Assembly (NCBI GenBank): GCA_028554795.2
Contig: CM068831.1
Coordinates: forward strand, 29,788,659 to 29,852,658
Length of the DNA: 64,000 nt
Direction: 5' to 3'
From: Sinohyriopsis cumingii
Taxonomy: Eukaryota; Mollusca; Bivalvia; Unionida; Unionidae
Every line of letters begins with the position of its first letter. Position 1 is the stretch's first letter. The notes beneath the pieces are model-generated. The model saw only the letters and a list, made by a program, of their open reading frames with translations. It did no database searches and was not told the origin of the DNA. Made by a program: the position numbers and the translations under genes. Positions 7,548 to 18,366 of this stretch are shown one piece after another.

Positions 7548-9956
7548 TCGAATTTATTGAGGTGGGTTCGCCTCTTCTGCTGGTAGGTGACAGTACCAAT
7601 GGTGCACCATTTTGTTTTCAAATAAAAATAGCACCCTGTCTGTATGACAACCATTGTAAGGCCTCTGAGAGTTTGAGTCCAACCCTGGAAGGAGTGGAAG
7701 AGCTGAAGTTTTCATTTACAACTGGGGATTATTTCAAAACACCCTTTTTACAACTTGTGATTATCTCAAAACACCCCTTTACGCTTATTATACAGAAGCA
7801 GTCAAGTTAAAGATTTGAGGTTGCAAGGACAAATGAGGATCGGCTTGGAATAACTGGAGCAAGAATAAAAGTATCCGTCTTAGCTAAATCGATATAGATA
7901 TAGTCGTTCCAAAATATTTCTTTGGATCAAGCAGGTAGTATGGTTGCTAATTTCGTATGAAAACAGTCATATGAAACACAATGCATCATAATATCATTCA
8001 AGCCACTCAATGCGGTCATTATTTGTAAATGAAGAGTTAAAAGGAAACAAAATGATCAGGAATTGCTTGATGAAACTAGAGTTTTTGAGCAATGAAGATA
8101 CCTAGATATGTCATCCTTGTGATACAAGGTCAAATACGCACGTTTCTGTGTATCTGCATATATAGCTTCCTCAAGTTGGATTAAGGCCAAAGGTAAATGA
8201 TCAAGAGTGGCATGTGTGTAACAAGAAAAGAATCAGTCCCCAATTTGAAATAAAGTTACCGCATCTGCATGCAAAATAACCGAATGGAATAAATATTGGT
8301 ATTATTTTAAAACTTACAATGATTGCATGTTTCAGCATATTATATAATAAACTTATTGGTCTCAATTATGTCTTTCTCCATAACGTCGTTTTATAACTGT
8401 CCTACTATATTTCTCATGTAGCGAGCATTTGCAAGAAGTCAATGCAAAAGAGAATATTTCATAATATATGTATATAGTTCAACTGTAAATACTGGCCTTT
8501 ATCCAGTTTGAAGAGTTTACTAAGCTTTGTAAAGTTTTGCATTTTGTAGAAAAATAATAGCTAAAGTTACATTAAATTGTAACTCTAATTCTAGTCATTC
8601 CTGTCTATCCCTATTGCCCGAGTTAGAGTCTAGACCATACATCTAGGCCTACGTCAACGTCGCCATAACACTGTGATATCCAGCAACTAAACCGACTGCG
8701 CCAAAGAAGTAAGCCCAAAATGTTGCTATAATGGTACTAATATCAACAAACAGATGTACATGTGTGTACTCGGCTATCTGTGATATATTACGGCTTGTCA
8801 TCGGAAAGATATTCAGTTTATGTTTGAACAGTTGAAAAGTTGGCAATTGACAATCGAAGAATCATGTGTAGATGCATACATTCTAAATCTATCTGTTTAT
8901 TCGTACCTTGAAAATAGTTTAAATATTAGAGAAGTTATAATATACCCACAGAAATGAGGTAAGCTTTCACACCGTAACTAATTCTGATTTGTACCTGTCG
9001 TGTACATATTAAAGTGTATGCCTATCGTCTGAGTGAAGAATGAATTTGCCATGACATGTAGAACATATTTGCTTGTTCGTACTACATACACTATACTAAA
9101 CATTTGAGAAAATGAATGGCACCATGTCAAACTGTAGTGTCTTAGTGGTGTTTACAATTTGGTACTAAATACACTTATGAATCACGGTTCTAATATTTTT
9201 TTAAATGCATGTATAATGTATTACAGTTTTCCAGCAACAGAATACTGAGTGCATGGTACAAATAAATAAGGAATAATTTAAAGTTTGATCTGAGAATATT
9301 TTTCTACTTCAATGCCTCAGCACAATTAGAGTTTCAAACTCTCTGTTAAATATCGGTTCTGTTTCTTTTCCACATTACGTTACCTATTGCGAATATGTAT
9401 CATAGACTGTTTGGAGGTGACCTCTTCACACTTCATTATACAGCTATGAATACAGTAGAATTTTTTCTACTCTAAAGAACGGTGTTATCAAAGATCAATA
9501 TAGAATGCCAAGTAGCAGAAGCTTAATGCTGGTGTGTCTTAATTAATTTTACAGAAAATCAAAAAGTGGTCCTTCTGGTAGGTTAGATATTTCAAATTCA
9601 TGTAGATCCTTAAGTGAACTAAATGACTTTTAATTAAACGTATGATGACACATTGCGGCGATAATAACACATTGGGATGCATGTACTAATATTTCTGAAT
9701 CAAATTCATTTTAGACCCCCTCAGAATATTTACACTCAAAGAGGCAGCTGAATTCGTCAACCAAAATGTTCATGTCGATAAATATCTTCAAACTTAATGA
9801 TGGTAAGCAAAAATAAATCTGGTACATTGGTTTTCATATCGTTAAAATTACAACGAATCATTCTTGAGAGTTTGTAAAAATACCTCCTGAACAGCTGGAA
9901 AATGCAATAAATTTGACTTTGTTTTTTGAAAATAAGTGGTTTGGTCTGGCCGCCCA
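7548..9956. other. Non-coding stretch, no gene recognised
   Basis: AT-rich DNA with only short open frames; the longest (7544-7810, 88 codons) has no recognisable feature. The right boundary of the virus-like element probably lies near the start of this stretch. Confidence 0.5.
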
Positions 9957-10057
9957 GGACCACTCAGGTGGCCTAGTGGTAGAGCGTTCGCCTTAGATGC
10001 TGGAGGTCGCGGGTTCGGACAACGGCCGAGTCATACAAAAGACTTTAAAAATGGTAT

Positions 10058-11359
10058 ATTTTTGTTGTTGTTGTTGTAGGGTTTAACGCCATTTTTCAGA
10101 ACAATAAAGGCTATACATGGCGGCCAGTTGACAGGACATAGAACACAATTAATATTACTATATGTTCTCTGCATTTGTTTCTCAGTACTACCTTCAAAGA
10201 TGACTTCACGGTGAAGTTCTTGTCAAAGGTTGACCTGCTCATTTTTGAGATGCTGGACTGTCAACATAGCAGCATGTAAACAAAACACAGATTTCACTTC
10301 CGGTACATCACCAAGGCCTTATAACCCATTTCATACCGAATTTAACCGAGTTGCTCCGTAATTATCCGAATAACCTCCCGAGTTACTTTATACTCCAGCC
10401 AATCACATGGGCACATGCGAATAACAAAATGACGTCCATTGTTGTTTAGAAATATTTCAGAAATAAAATTAATTAAATGATTGAAATTTATATGTAAATT
10501 ATCTACAGACTTTCAAAAACAAATCTGATAAACTCATATGAAACGCATTTTATTATAGTGACGTTTCGGATGCACATAAATAGTTTGAACAAATTGCTCT
10601 TTGATTTTCAGGATTAAATTTACTTCGACACCGTTTCCTAACTTACATGTACATGTCCAGATGTAAACAGCTCAAAGCTACTCTCTCGTATGGGTTTAAA
10701 ATCCGCCCTAGTTTCCAGAAAATAAGACAGGATGGTTCCAATATTACATTTCGTCAATATCTGCGGCACCATCGCTGTTGAATATGTATTTTTCAACTCG
10801 ATAAACGATGTTGAAGTAGTTACAGAACTTGATGCTGGCGCTGAAGCGTTAGCCATATTTTGCCCACCTCCTATTACGGTCAGCTGACCACCCGCCACGT
10901 GATCAAAATTCCGAGCAAATTACGAAGTTCACCGAAGTTTGCATGAAATGGGCTATTACTCACTGTGCACTGTCGCCGAAATACACACAGACAACAACAC
11001 CCTGAGCTCATATTATCAAGAATAAACAGTTACCTTTAAATCCCTACCAAAAATGCATAAATAAAACTCGTCTATCACCACCAAAATGAGAGAGGAAAAA
11101 AATGTTCTTAAAATAGACTAGAACTACATTGGTGGGTACTGAACTGGAAGTATTAATTGTAACCCGATTCCATAAGTGGTGGAGGAAGAACCATGGAAAA
11201 TCCCGGAAATAACCATCTACCCACAAGAAACTTCTGGCAAGCTTTCTCACATACCTACTTTGGCCGAACCCGAGACTAGAACCCACGCAGAGAGAGAGGT
11301 GAGATGGCAATGATCCGTAACGGCCAGGGCATTAGACCATTTGGCCACTCGAGGCCCCC
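10058..11359 (-). mobile_element. tRNA-derived SINE (family 2) in reverse, itself interrupted by about 1 kb
   Basis: Left piece: (TTG)n, then GGGTTTAACGCCATTTTTCAG and TACATGGCGGCCAGT to about 10128. Right piece: GTGGTGGAGGAAGAACC from about 11171 to the tRNA-like head at 11359 (reverse complement has TGGCCAAATGG and GGTTCTAGTCTC as A and B boxes). The same two pieces are joined without a gap at 61852-62033. The bases between about 10129 and 11170 are foreign to the SINE and hold the inverted-repeat element at 10319-10958. Confidence 0.82.
10319..10958. mobile_element. Possible short DNA transposon with terminal inverted repeats
   Basis: TATAACCCATTTCAT at the left is mirrored by ATGAAATGGGCTATTA at the right, with weaker similarity continuing about 30 bases inward (GAGTTGCTCC against CCGAGCAAATT). 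A minus-strand frame of 86 codons (10898-10638) lies inside, Ala/Ser/Thr-rich at its start; no transposase motif is seen. A TA-type target duplication is possible but not clear. Confidence 0.4.
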
Positions 11360-11592
11360 AAAAATGGTATTATCTGCTGCCTCGCTAGACGCTCAACATT
11401 AGGAGGTTAGTGTTATGACTGGTTGTCCTGGTGTTAGGATAATGCGACTGGGTGGGACATGATGCAACATGTCTGCGGCGTGATGTTTCAGTGCTACACA
11501 TCAATATAAACTGCCACACTGCAGACATCGTAGCGATATGACTGAAAGATTGCTAAAGCTACGTTAAAATGTCCAAAACACACACACACACA

Positions 11593-13065
11593 AATCTGGC
11601 CGCCCGACGCAGCAAAACACATTCATAAATCTAGTTAGAACCTCCATAATTACCTTATTGTATGTGTATTTCGTTTTATCCCCATTGAATGAATAGCTAT
11701 TAAAGTCGTGTTGTTTGTAACATATAATAGGTTGTAAAAATGTGAAAAGAAAAGAGATATTACTAAACATTTGGTTTTGAAATGGCGAGTTGTAAAGTAA
11801 TGGGACGGCCGAGTTTGATATGATTTATATTGATCCAAAACCATCATATCTTTATATACCAAAGAGCATTACAAAGTTACCATGACAAATATAATGTAAA
11901 CTCCTCTGAAAGAGGCACAGTGGTGTTATCGAGTATATATGTGCATAGCTATATTACCTGTTGGAGAGGTTTTAATACAAGTTATGCTGTACATGTATAA
12001 GTAGGCATCCGATTCACGGTCAAATGTTTTGCAGACGGTTAAAAACATTTGATTACGTGCACTTGTATTTGAAAGTGCAACGGGCGTACCTATTAAGTTA
12101 TAGCAAATCTTATAAAGTCTTCCTGTAACTACAGTTAAAATCACTTTCAAATGTCAAACCAAATATTGAATATGTATATTAGTACAGGTTGTTAGAATGA
12201 ACAGTATCAATGAAGTAAAAGAGAAGAACAAACAAAAGAAGGGGCATGTATGATCGGATTGATATAGTTGGAAGGATAGAATATAAGATCTAAGTTACAA
12301 AGACCTTGTTATCTCGACTCAAGAGAAACAAATTGTGGGACCATGAATGTCTCTAACACTAAAACTCATTTGTATGAATTGTAAAGAATATAGCTGCTAG
12401 TATTTTATGCAAATTTGTAACTTAATGCAGACCAGATTTCAGGCAAAGAATAAACTTAGACAGGTTTTAGTATTACTTGCTCGAGGATTGCACACACTGA
12501 TGAACTCGTAGGGATTCATCCTGTAAACCATAGTATTTAGACTTACATTATTGTGGTACGAGGTACATAGACCAATTTCAAATTAGGCCGCCCCCATAAA
12601 TAAATAAATAAATAAATGAAAAGTAATATAAAAGAAGTTTGTAAAAAAATAATGATAATAATAATAATAATAATCGCCATCATCATCATCATCATCAATA
12701 TCATTTCTCTGTGTTGCGGGGCCCTGGAGCAACTCCTCCACTTGCCCCTCCTGTAATCCAGCTTTTCCCAGAAACCCCTTAACTATGCAATCATATTGCG
12801 GTCTTTAACGGAGAGTGTGAAATATTCAGTTGTAAGACGATATCATAAAATCCAATCCATGCAGCATTATACATTTATATAGGACTCGACATAATACATA
12901 TACAGTCTATATTAGTGTAGATACCGAGACGAGGAGATCCCATTAAGAGGTTACATTATTTGTCTTGTCTACGCATTGGTGACGCTGAGAATAGAATTCC
13001 CTTGAGTCGGTGCCAAACGGCACATCAATTATATTTGTCAAGCAACTATCTTGTCGCTTTCGCTC
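11593..13065. other. Non-coding stretch with ATA/CAT trinucleotide runs
   Basis: No gene recognised. It contains (AAAT)n near 12595-12617, (ATA)n at 12649-12674 followed by (CAT)n at 12678-12698. At 12978-13015 a short segment resembles the reverse complement of 18703-18735. Confidence 0.6.
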
Positions 13066-13118
13066 GCGCGCGTGCGTGTGTGCGTGCGTGTGTGTGTGTG
13101 TGTGTCTGTGTGTGTGAA
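13066..13118. repeat. GT/GC-rich microsatellite
   Basis: An alternating purine-pyrimidine run, (GT)n with interspersed GC steps at the start, directly left of a SINE. Confidence 0.9.
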
Positions 13119-13151
13119 AGAGTCATATGATTTCATTTTATTTATATGGTT

Positions 13152-13403
13152 ATGAACTTTGGCTTGGCTTGGTTTTGTGTGTTTAACGCCATTTTTTCAG
13201 CACATAATAGATTAATCATGGCCGCCAGTATATTTGGTGGAGGAAGTCTCTTGGAAAATCCACCGACTCACAGAAGCTATTTTCAAGCCTTCTCACATAC
13301 CCGCGTTGGCAGACTCCAGACTCGAACTCACGCTGATTGAGATGAAATTTGTGAGTGATCTGAAAGGGCAAGCGCATTACACCACTCAGTCACCTGGGAC
13401 CAT
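13152..13403 (-). mobile_element. Family-2 tRNA-derived SINE, near full length
   Basis: Read in reverse, it starts with CCCAGGTGACTGAGTGG (A box), has a B box GAGTTCGAGTC, and continues to TGGAGGAAG-complement and the TTTAACGCCATTTTTTCAGCA end. It matches the interrupted copy at 10058-11359 and those at 45192 and 61852. The open frames over it are fortuitous. Confidence 0.85.
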
Positions 13404-13669
13404 GATGTTGGCTTTGGATTTTTTCCACCAGAATATATATTTTTTATTCGTTGGCTTCATGATAATTAAATTATTTCGTCAAAGAATATCTTTGGTATAA
13501 TGTGTTCTTATTTTCTAAAGATCGGACAAAGATACTTCTTAAATCTATTTGTAGGCCGGACGTGTAAAAAATACACAAAAAAGCCCCAAAGAATAAAAAA
13601 GACACCAATACCACCCTGAAAACTAAATGGCCATTCCCTTAATGCTTCTTATTGCTGACATGTAAATCG

Positions 13670-13800
13670 GCATCATTTTTCATGAAACTGACATGTCAGA
13701 CTCTTATGCTGTGGTTTGTCAATTGCATAACATAGCTGATAGCTGAGATTTAGCACGTGCTGCTCACGTGAAGACTGAGACAAGCTACAGATCCAAGAGA
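13670..13800 (-). repeat. Partial inverted copy of the 17818/57237 dispersed repeat
   Basis: The reverse complement of about 18235-18365 is recognisable here: the AGCTGAGA...GCACGTGCTG block followed by GACTGAGACAAGCTAC, and CGGCATCATTTTTCATGAAACTGACATG. It is diverged. Confidence 0.55.
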
Positions 13801-15364
13801 AGACAAAGTAGTGTGCAATTTCGCGGGGTTTGTTCAGATTTTTGGATGATACAAGGAATACCCATTCTCAGAGGTACATTAATATGTGGGGGAGGGGTGG
13901 GGTTGTTTTGTTTTGCTTGGCAGAAACACGCAAAAGATTCGACTGCGATTACATTATTAGTGTGGGATAGAAAATATTTTCATCACTCGTTTTGGAAGAC
14001 TCTATAGAATTTAAGCTTAATTTGTGCTATCAACTGTTCGTATGAATCGATGTAAAATTGTTTCGTGAAATTGAAATTATCAAGTTATTAAAGCAGAGAT
14101 TGTCTATTACATCTTTCGTCGGTTGCTGAAACTCGTTAGCATGTGCCTATCATGATGAGGTCGATACAATAGACATGAGATAGACGACACGACATACCCA
14201 GTGCTCCCCAAACACACACACACACACCCAAACATCAATATAAAAAGCATTCAAAAACAAAGAAACAGACCTCTTCAAGCACAGTCATTGTTATTCTAAA
14301 GACAAGATAGTAGAATGACACCTTAATCCTAAACATAGATTTTAATCCGGTTAGGAAACCCATTTGTTGGCGTTCACAGAAGCTATTTATCTCCCGTATA
14401 GAGCCTTATTGACGATGATAAATATATTCGTGTATCTCCTTTCATAAATGTTACACAGTGGTATTATCTTTCATCTTCTTTCGTGAATGATATGTAAACC
14501 AAGGACAACTGCATGACAAAATACGTTTAGAGATTTTGAATTTTGCTTCTGGAAAAATCCGTACAGCGGTCAGATAACACAGAATAATACCTTATTTTCA
14601 GACTTAATATCCATTCTCTGGTACAATGTTGCATTGTTGTTAACGTTAAAACCATTTACATGCTCGTCATTCTTTTCTTACTATTAAGAAAACAGTAATA
14701 TCAACAAGCTAGAACAATAACAAGAACAGCAACTACTACCACAACTACAATATCAGCAGCATCAAGTAAAATCAATGTACTGTATTATATATTAGTACTA
14801 CCTCCAAAATAACCACCCCTGCAGTGTCAGCGCCAGGGGTGTGTTAGGAGGTGCACATATCATCCCTCATCCATGCGAAGACGGAGATGTGGCGAGCTTT
14901 ATCTTTTCACTCTTTCTTGCAGCTGATATTTCCTTAGCATTTTACATTAACCTAAGTGTAATGGCAATTCTTCTCAAAAATTATAATTAGGAGAGGGATG
15001 GATGGTAGCAAATGACATAAAATATGCTCTCTGTTGCAAGGTAGGGTCTAAACTTTTGAACACTGCCACCTGGGTCATCGTACCTTCGCGTAGCTACTGT
15101 TACCACTGCTACTACTGTTTCTCTGTCTTCATTCAACGAACATTCATGAACAGTGCTCAGTCATGAATTTATCTAATTACCATTTAGCATTGTTTAAAAG
15201 TTACACATTGTCCTTGCAATATGATCAAATTATTGTTTGAATTGTTGCCAGCTCTCTTGTGTATTTTTGAAGGTTAGGTATAGTATTTCTCTACTACAGT
15301 TAGTGGCAAAACTTGGGCATAAGTTGATCTCATTCTTTTCACAAACAAATTTGTGAACTGCAAT
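13801..15364. other. Non-coding stretch, nothing recognised
   Basis: A short CA run lies at 14214-14227. No open frame with a recognisable motif is present. Confidence 0.5.
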
Positions 15365-15388
15365 CACACACACACACACACACACACA

Positions 15389-15418
<30 letters not shown>
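15365..15418. repeat. Perfect 54-bp CA/TG palindrome without spacer
   Basis: (CA)n runs directly into (GT)n at 15391/15392, so each arm of 27 bases is the exact reverse complement of the other. TG continues to 15421 and then TATGTGTCTG. Alternating purine-pyrimidine composition plus palindrome allows Z-DNA or a cruciform. Confidence 0.95.
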
Positions 15419-15424
<6 letters not shown>

Positions 15425-15427
<3 letters not shown>

Positions 15428-16317
15428 CTGATGACATGAAAAACCTGAACGGGGAGGGTTGCTTCTGATTGTTGGGTTAACAACAATAAAAAGCTTCTAT
15501 TTATCAATGAATTTGACAATGTTTGTGCAGTCAGGACGTAAATGATGAAATCATTTTTTTTTAGATGAACAGTTACATAAATGTTATGATGAGAATGAAC
15601 AGTGAAAAAACATCGTTTCTGAGAAAGTAATAAATTGTTCAAAATATCTGCAGTTATTAATAGATAGGGACTTTTGTTACATAATTACAGTGCTTCCAGC
15701 GGGTAATTGTAAACACAGGTAATACAGCAAGATATAAAAATATTTGTTATGAAGTAAGCTTATTGTGTCATCTATTTAATGTTAATATAAAAAAATGAAA
15801 TAATTTATTTTTAGTTTGTCCTCCATGTGGAGGATAATGAGGAAAATATTTAGCCTCCATTTAATGAAAAATGTAACATTAGAAAAATTAAAACTGTTAC
15901 ACAAAAGATTATATAAAAATTATGATGATACTCCAATATTGTTTACTATAATGGCCTAAGAGATTAGAGAAACTGTCCAGATATCTTAATATTGATATCA
16001 CAAAACGTATGTTCGCTCTCTGCAGGTATCAGGGTTCTGTTTAATCTATATTGCGTGATTACTGCGTAGTATATACACGCACACACTCACATACACCATT
16101 TGCTTTATACGAGTGAATAACGGCTATATTTTATCGAGTTGGTGAAAAACTCGTCATTTCACAAGTACCCCCTCCCAGCACACACAAGAAAAGTACTCTA
16201 GTTTTGCACACACCAGTATTGAAGCCACGAGTGAGAACAAAAAAATGTGTATTACCCACGAGATGACCGTTATCCGTTGTTCACTCAGAGAGAGCAATAT
16301 GAAACGCCAGAGCTGTC
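15425..16317. other. Non-coding stretch, nothing recognised
   Basis: AT-rich, ordinary composition; a short CA run at 16078-16096. Confidence 0.5.
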
Positions 16318-16630
16318 TTATAATGTAAATTTGCATTATATGATGTACAATTCTCTTTATATGATGTGATTTTCTTCTTATATGATGGTACAAACATCTT
16401 TATATGCGGTGTTTTTGTCTTTATAAGATGTTTAAACTTTTCTATATGTGGCACTTTCATCCTTATATGATGTGCGAACTTCTTTATATGATGTACTTTC
16501 GTCCTTAAGTTATATGCAAAATTTCTTTATATATTGCGCTATTATCCTTATATCATGTAGTAAAACGGAAAACTTTATATTCGGTCGAAACGTCCTTATA
16601 TTGCGTGCAAACATCCTTATGATGATGAGC
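16318..16630. repeat. Diverged minisatellite of about 28 bp, roughly 11 units
   Basis: Units follow the pattern CTTTATATGATGT plus about 15 bases ending in TTC or TTT, with substitutions throughout. The period is not a multiple of three, so the open frames across it (16154-16393 minus, 16448-16717 plus) are not coding repeats. Confidence 0.85.
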
Positions 16631-17665
16631 AAAGAGGTATATTTCGCAGACGAGCGAAGGGGCCTAAAGGGGACCTACACTAGTATACCACGCGCTGGAG
16701 CAAGACGCAATAACTGAAATTCTGACAAAAATTCTAGACGTTCATTCGATAAGTTCTTTAATGCAAAATTGTTTAAATGATAAAAGTCGAAAGAATAGAA
16801 TGGTTTCGAAAGCTAGGATGGAGAAGCAAATAATTGTCACATATTTTTAAAAAAAGAAAAAGAAAACGTTTTCAACGTGTGACAAATGCGTCAGTGGAAA
16901 ATGCGAGGAGTATTGTGCCATTAACATAAAATAATGTTATTATGTAGTTCCTACTTGTTCTACAGACGGTTCAAGTAAATGAGACCCTAACTCTAAATGA
17001 AATGGCCAGTCCCGAATGTGATGTATAATTTCTTTTTTTCAACCATATCTCGTGAGGTGAAACGGCACCAGATTCAGTTTTGAAATGCCAACATTATGGT
17101 AGGCAAGAACAAATCTGTTCAGACCAAGATTTACTCCAAGAATCGAGCAGGGAAGATGGAACAACACTACCATCCAGTCCCTAACAAGTGTAAAGACGAA
17201 CAAGAAAGATGAACACAAATGATCTTTGCATTGCCTTCAAACTCCCTACTGCACTATTGAGTGCAGCAAAAGCTGCATCTAATTAAGACTATCTTCTGCC
17301 ATCCAATGGAATTTAAAGAATACACTTGTTGTATTTGTTATTTAAAGCCAATGTGGTTGGTATTGTTCTAGTGCTTGCACGTATGTGTACTGATGTTATT
17401 TGACACTTCTGAGTCAACCACATAATCTTGGTCTTTAGTGTAATAAATCAGTATAAAAACAGATAAATTATTGTATTGTATTCATATTATAAATGCCAAT
17501 CATTTTCCACGGGATGATATGTAAAGATTTTCAACAGGACTGAGTTTATTGGTGGTAACCCCCCCCCCCTTCCCCAAATGTTTGGGAAAATGACATGTAT
17601 GCGAACATAGACTGTACAAATGAATAATTCGGATCATCTGCATTTGGATAATCTAAGTTTTACGC
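16631..17665. other. Non-coding stretch, nothing recognised
   Basis: A C-rich run lies at 17560-17569 shortly before the microsatellite. No gene or repeat was identified. Confidence 0.5.
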
Positions 17666-17742
17666 TATGTATGTATGTATGTATGTATGTAGGTATGCAT
17701 GTAGGTATGTACGTACATATACACATATATACATATACACAC

Positions 17743-17817
<75 letters not shown>
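17666..17817. repeat. TATG then TA microsatellites
   Basis: (TATG)n at 17666-17692 grades through TACATATACACA steps into (AT)n at about 17749-17817. Three overlapping open frames are products of the repeat. Confidence 0.95.
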
Positions 17818-17819
<2 letters not shown>

Positions 17820-18366
17820 CCTGGGGACAAAAAGCATTAATTAACATGAATTATCATGACAAATCACAAATCGGTGATATGATCGAAGTTATGAAATAGT
17901 GTAGCACGAAATGAATCCCCTCCCGGCTCAAGCAATACTTAATTAGCCCCTCCCACTCCCCCGCCATGAAAAGAAGTAGTAAGATTGGAATTTTGTGCCC
18001 CAGTTAGGCCGTAGAATTAGTTGAATGGGTAATTGCTACGACAGTAATATCATAGTTGGCATTGTGACAAGGAAAAGGACATCGCAATTCAATATTTATC
18101 TTTAACGTGCTTCTGTCGTGCAAAATATAATTAATCTAACTCCGAGACTGGTATTTCCTTGTGTTAACCATATGACACATTCGCCCCTCGTTATTGCGGC
18201 ATTTTAACATTTTCTTGGTTTGGATTGGTAGCATGTCTCAGTCTCCGCATGAGAAACACGTGCTGCTAAGTCTCAGCTGTTGGCTATATTATTTAATTGA
18301 CAATCAACAGTGTGACGGCCCGCCATTGTCAATTTCACGACAAAATTATGCCGAAGACATAGGTCA
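17818..18366. repeat. Dispersed repeat copy 1, paralogous to 57237-57829
   Basis: Starting right after the TA run, it shares a long collinear stretch with 57237-57829: ATGAATCCCCTCCC, GCCATGAAAAGAAGTAGT, ATTTTGTGCCCCAGTTAGG, GGCATTGTGACAAGGAAAAG, TATCTTTAACGTGCTTCTGT, and the AAACACxTGCTGCTAAGTCTC block. Similarity ends near 18366. Both copies have a long TA microsatellite on the same side. No open frame is shared. Confidence 0.85.

Larger units (their letters stand above)
9957..11592 (+). mobile_element. tRNA-derived SINE (family 1), split by a nested insertion
   Basis: The 5' part (9957-10057) has an A box (TGGCCTAGTGG) and a degraded B box (GGTTCGGAC). The 3' part (11360-11592) carries the body shared with the copies at 25875, 29842 and 52688 (GAGGTTAGTG, CTGCGGCGTGATG, GACATCGTAGCGATATGACT) and ends in a CA run. 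The intervening 1302 bases are another SINE with its own insert. AAAAATGGTAT is duplicated at 10047-10057 and 11360-11370. Confidence 0.85.

Noticed and set aside
7432..7560. Terminal inverted repeat partner of the block at 291-593
   Set aside because: Only scattered matches (GAAAGTTTTA, CTTCTGCTGG) exist on the reverse strand; too weak to call a TIR.
7544..7810. 88-codon plus frame after the ATPase as another element gene
   Set aside because: No motif, no homologous context, and direct repeats precede it.
10638..10898. 86-codon minus frame inside the inverted-repeat element as a transposase
   Set aside because: No DDE or other transposase residue visible; only Ser/Thr-rich start.
16448..16717. 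89-codon plus frame and 79-codon minus frame in the TTATATGATG array
   Set aside because: The 28-bp period is not a multiple of three, so the frame is not a repeated peptide; no start context or family match.
17620..17847. Three overlapping open frames rich in Tyr/Ile
   Set aside because: They are translations of TATG and TA microsatellites. The same holds for 43800-44118, 46580-46990 and 57056-57250.
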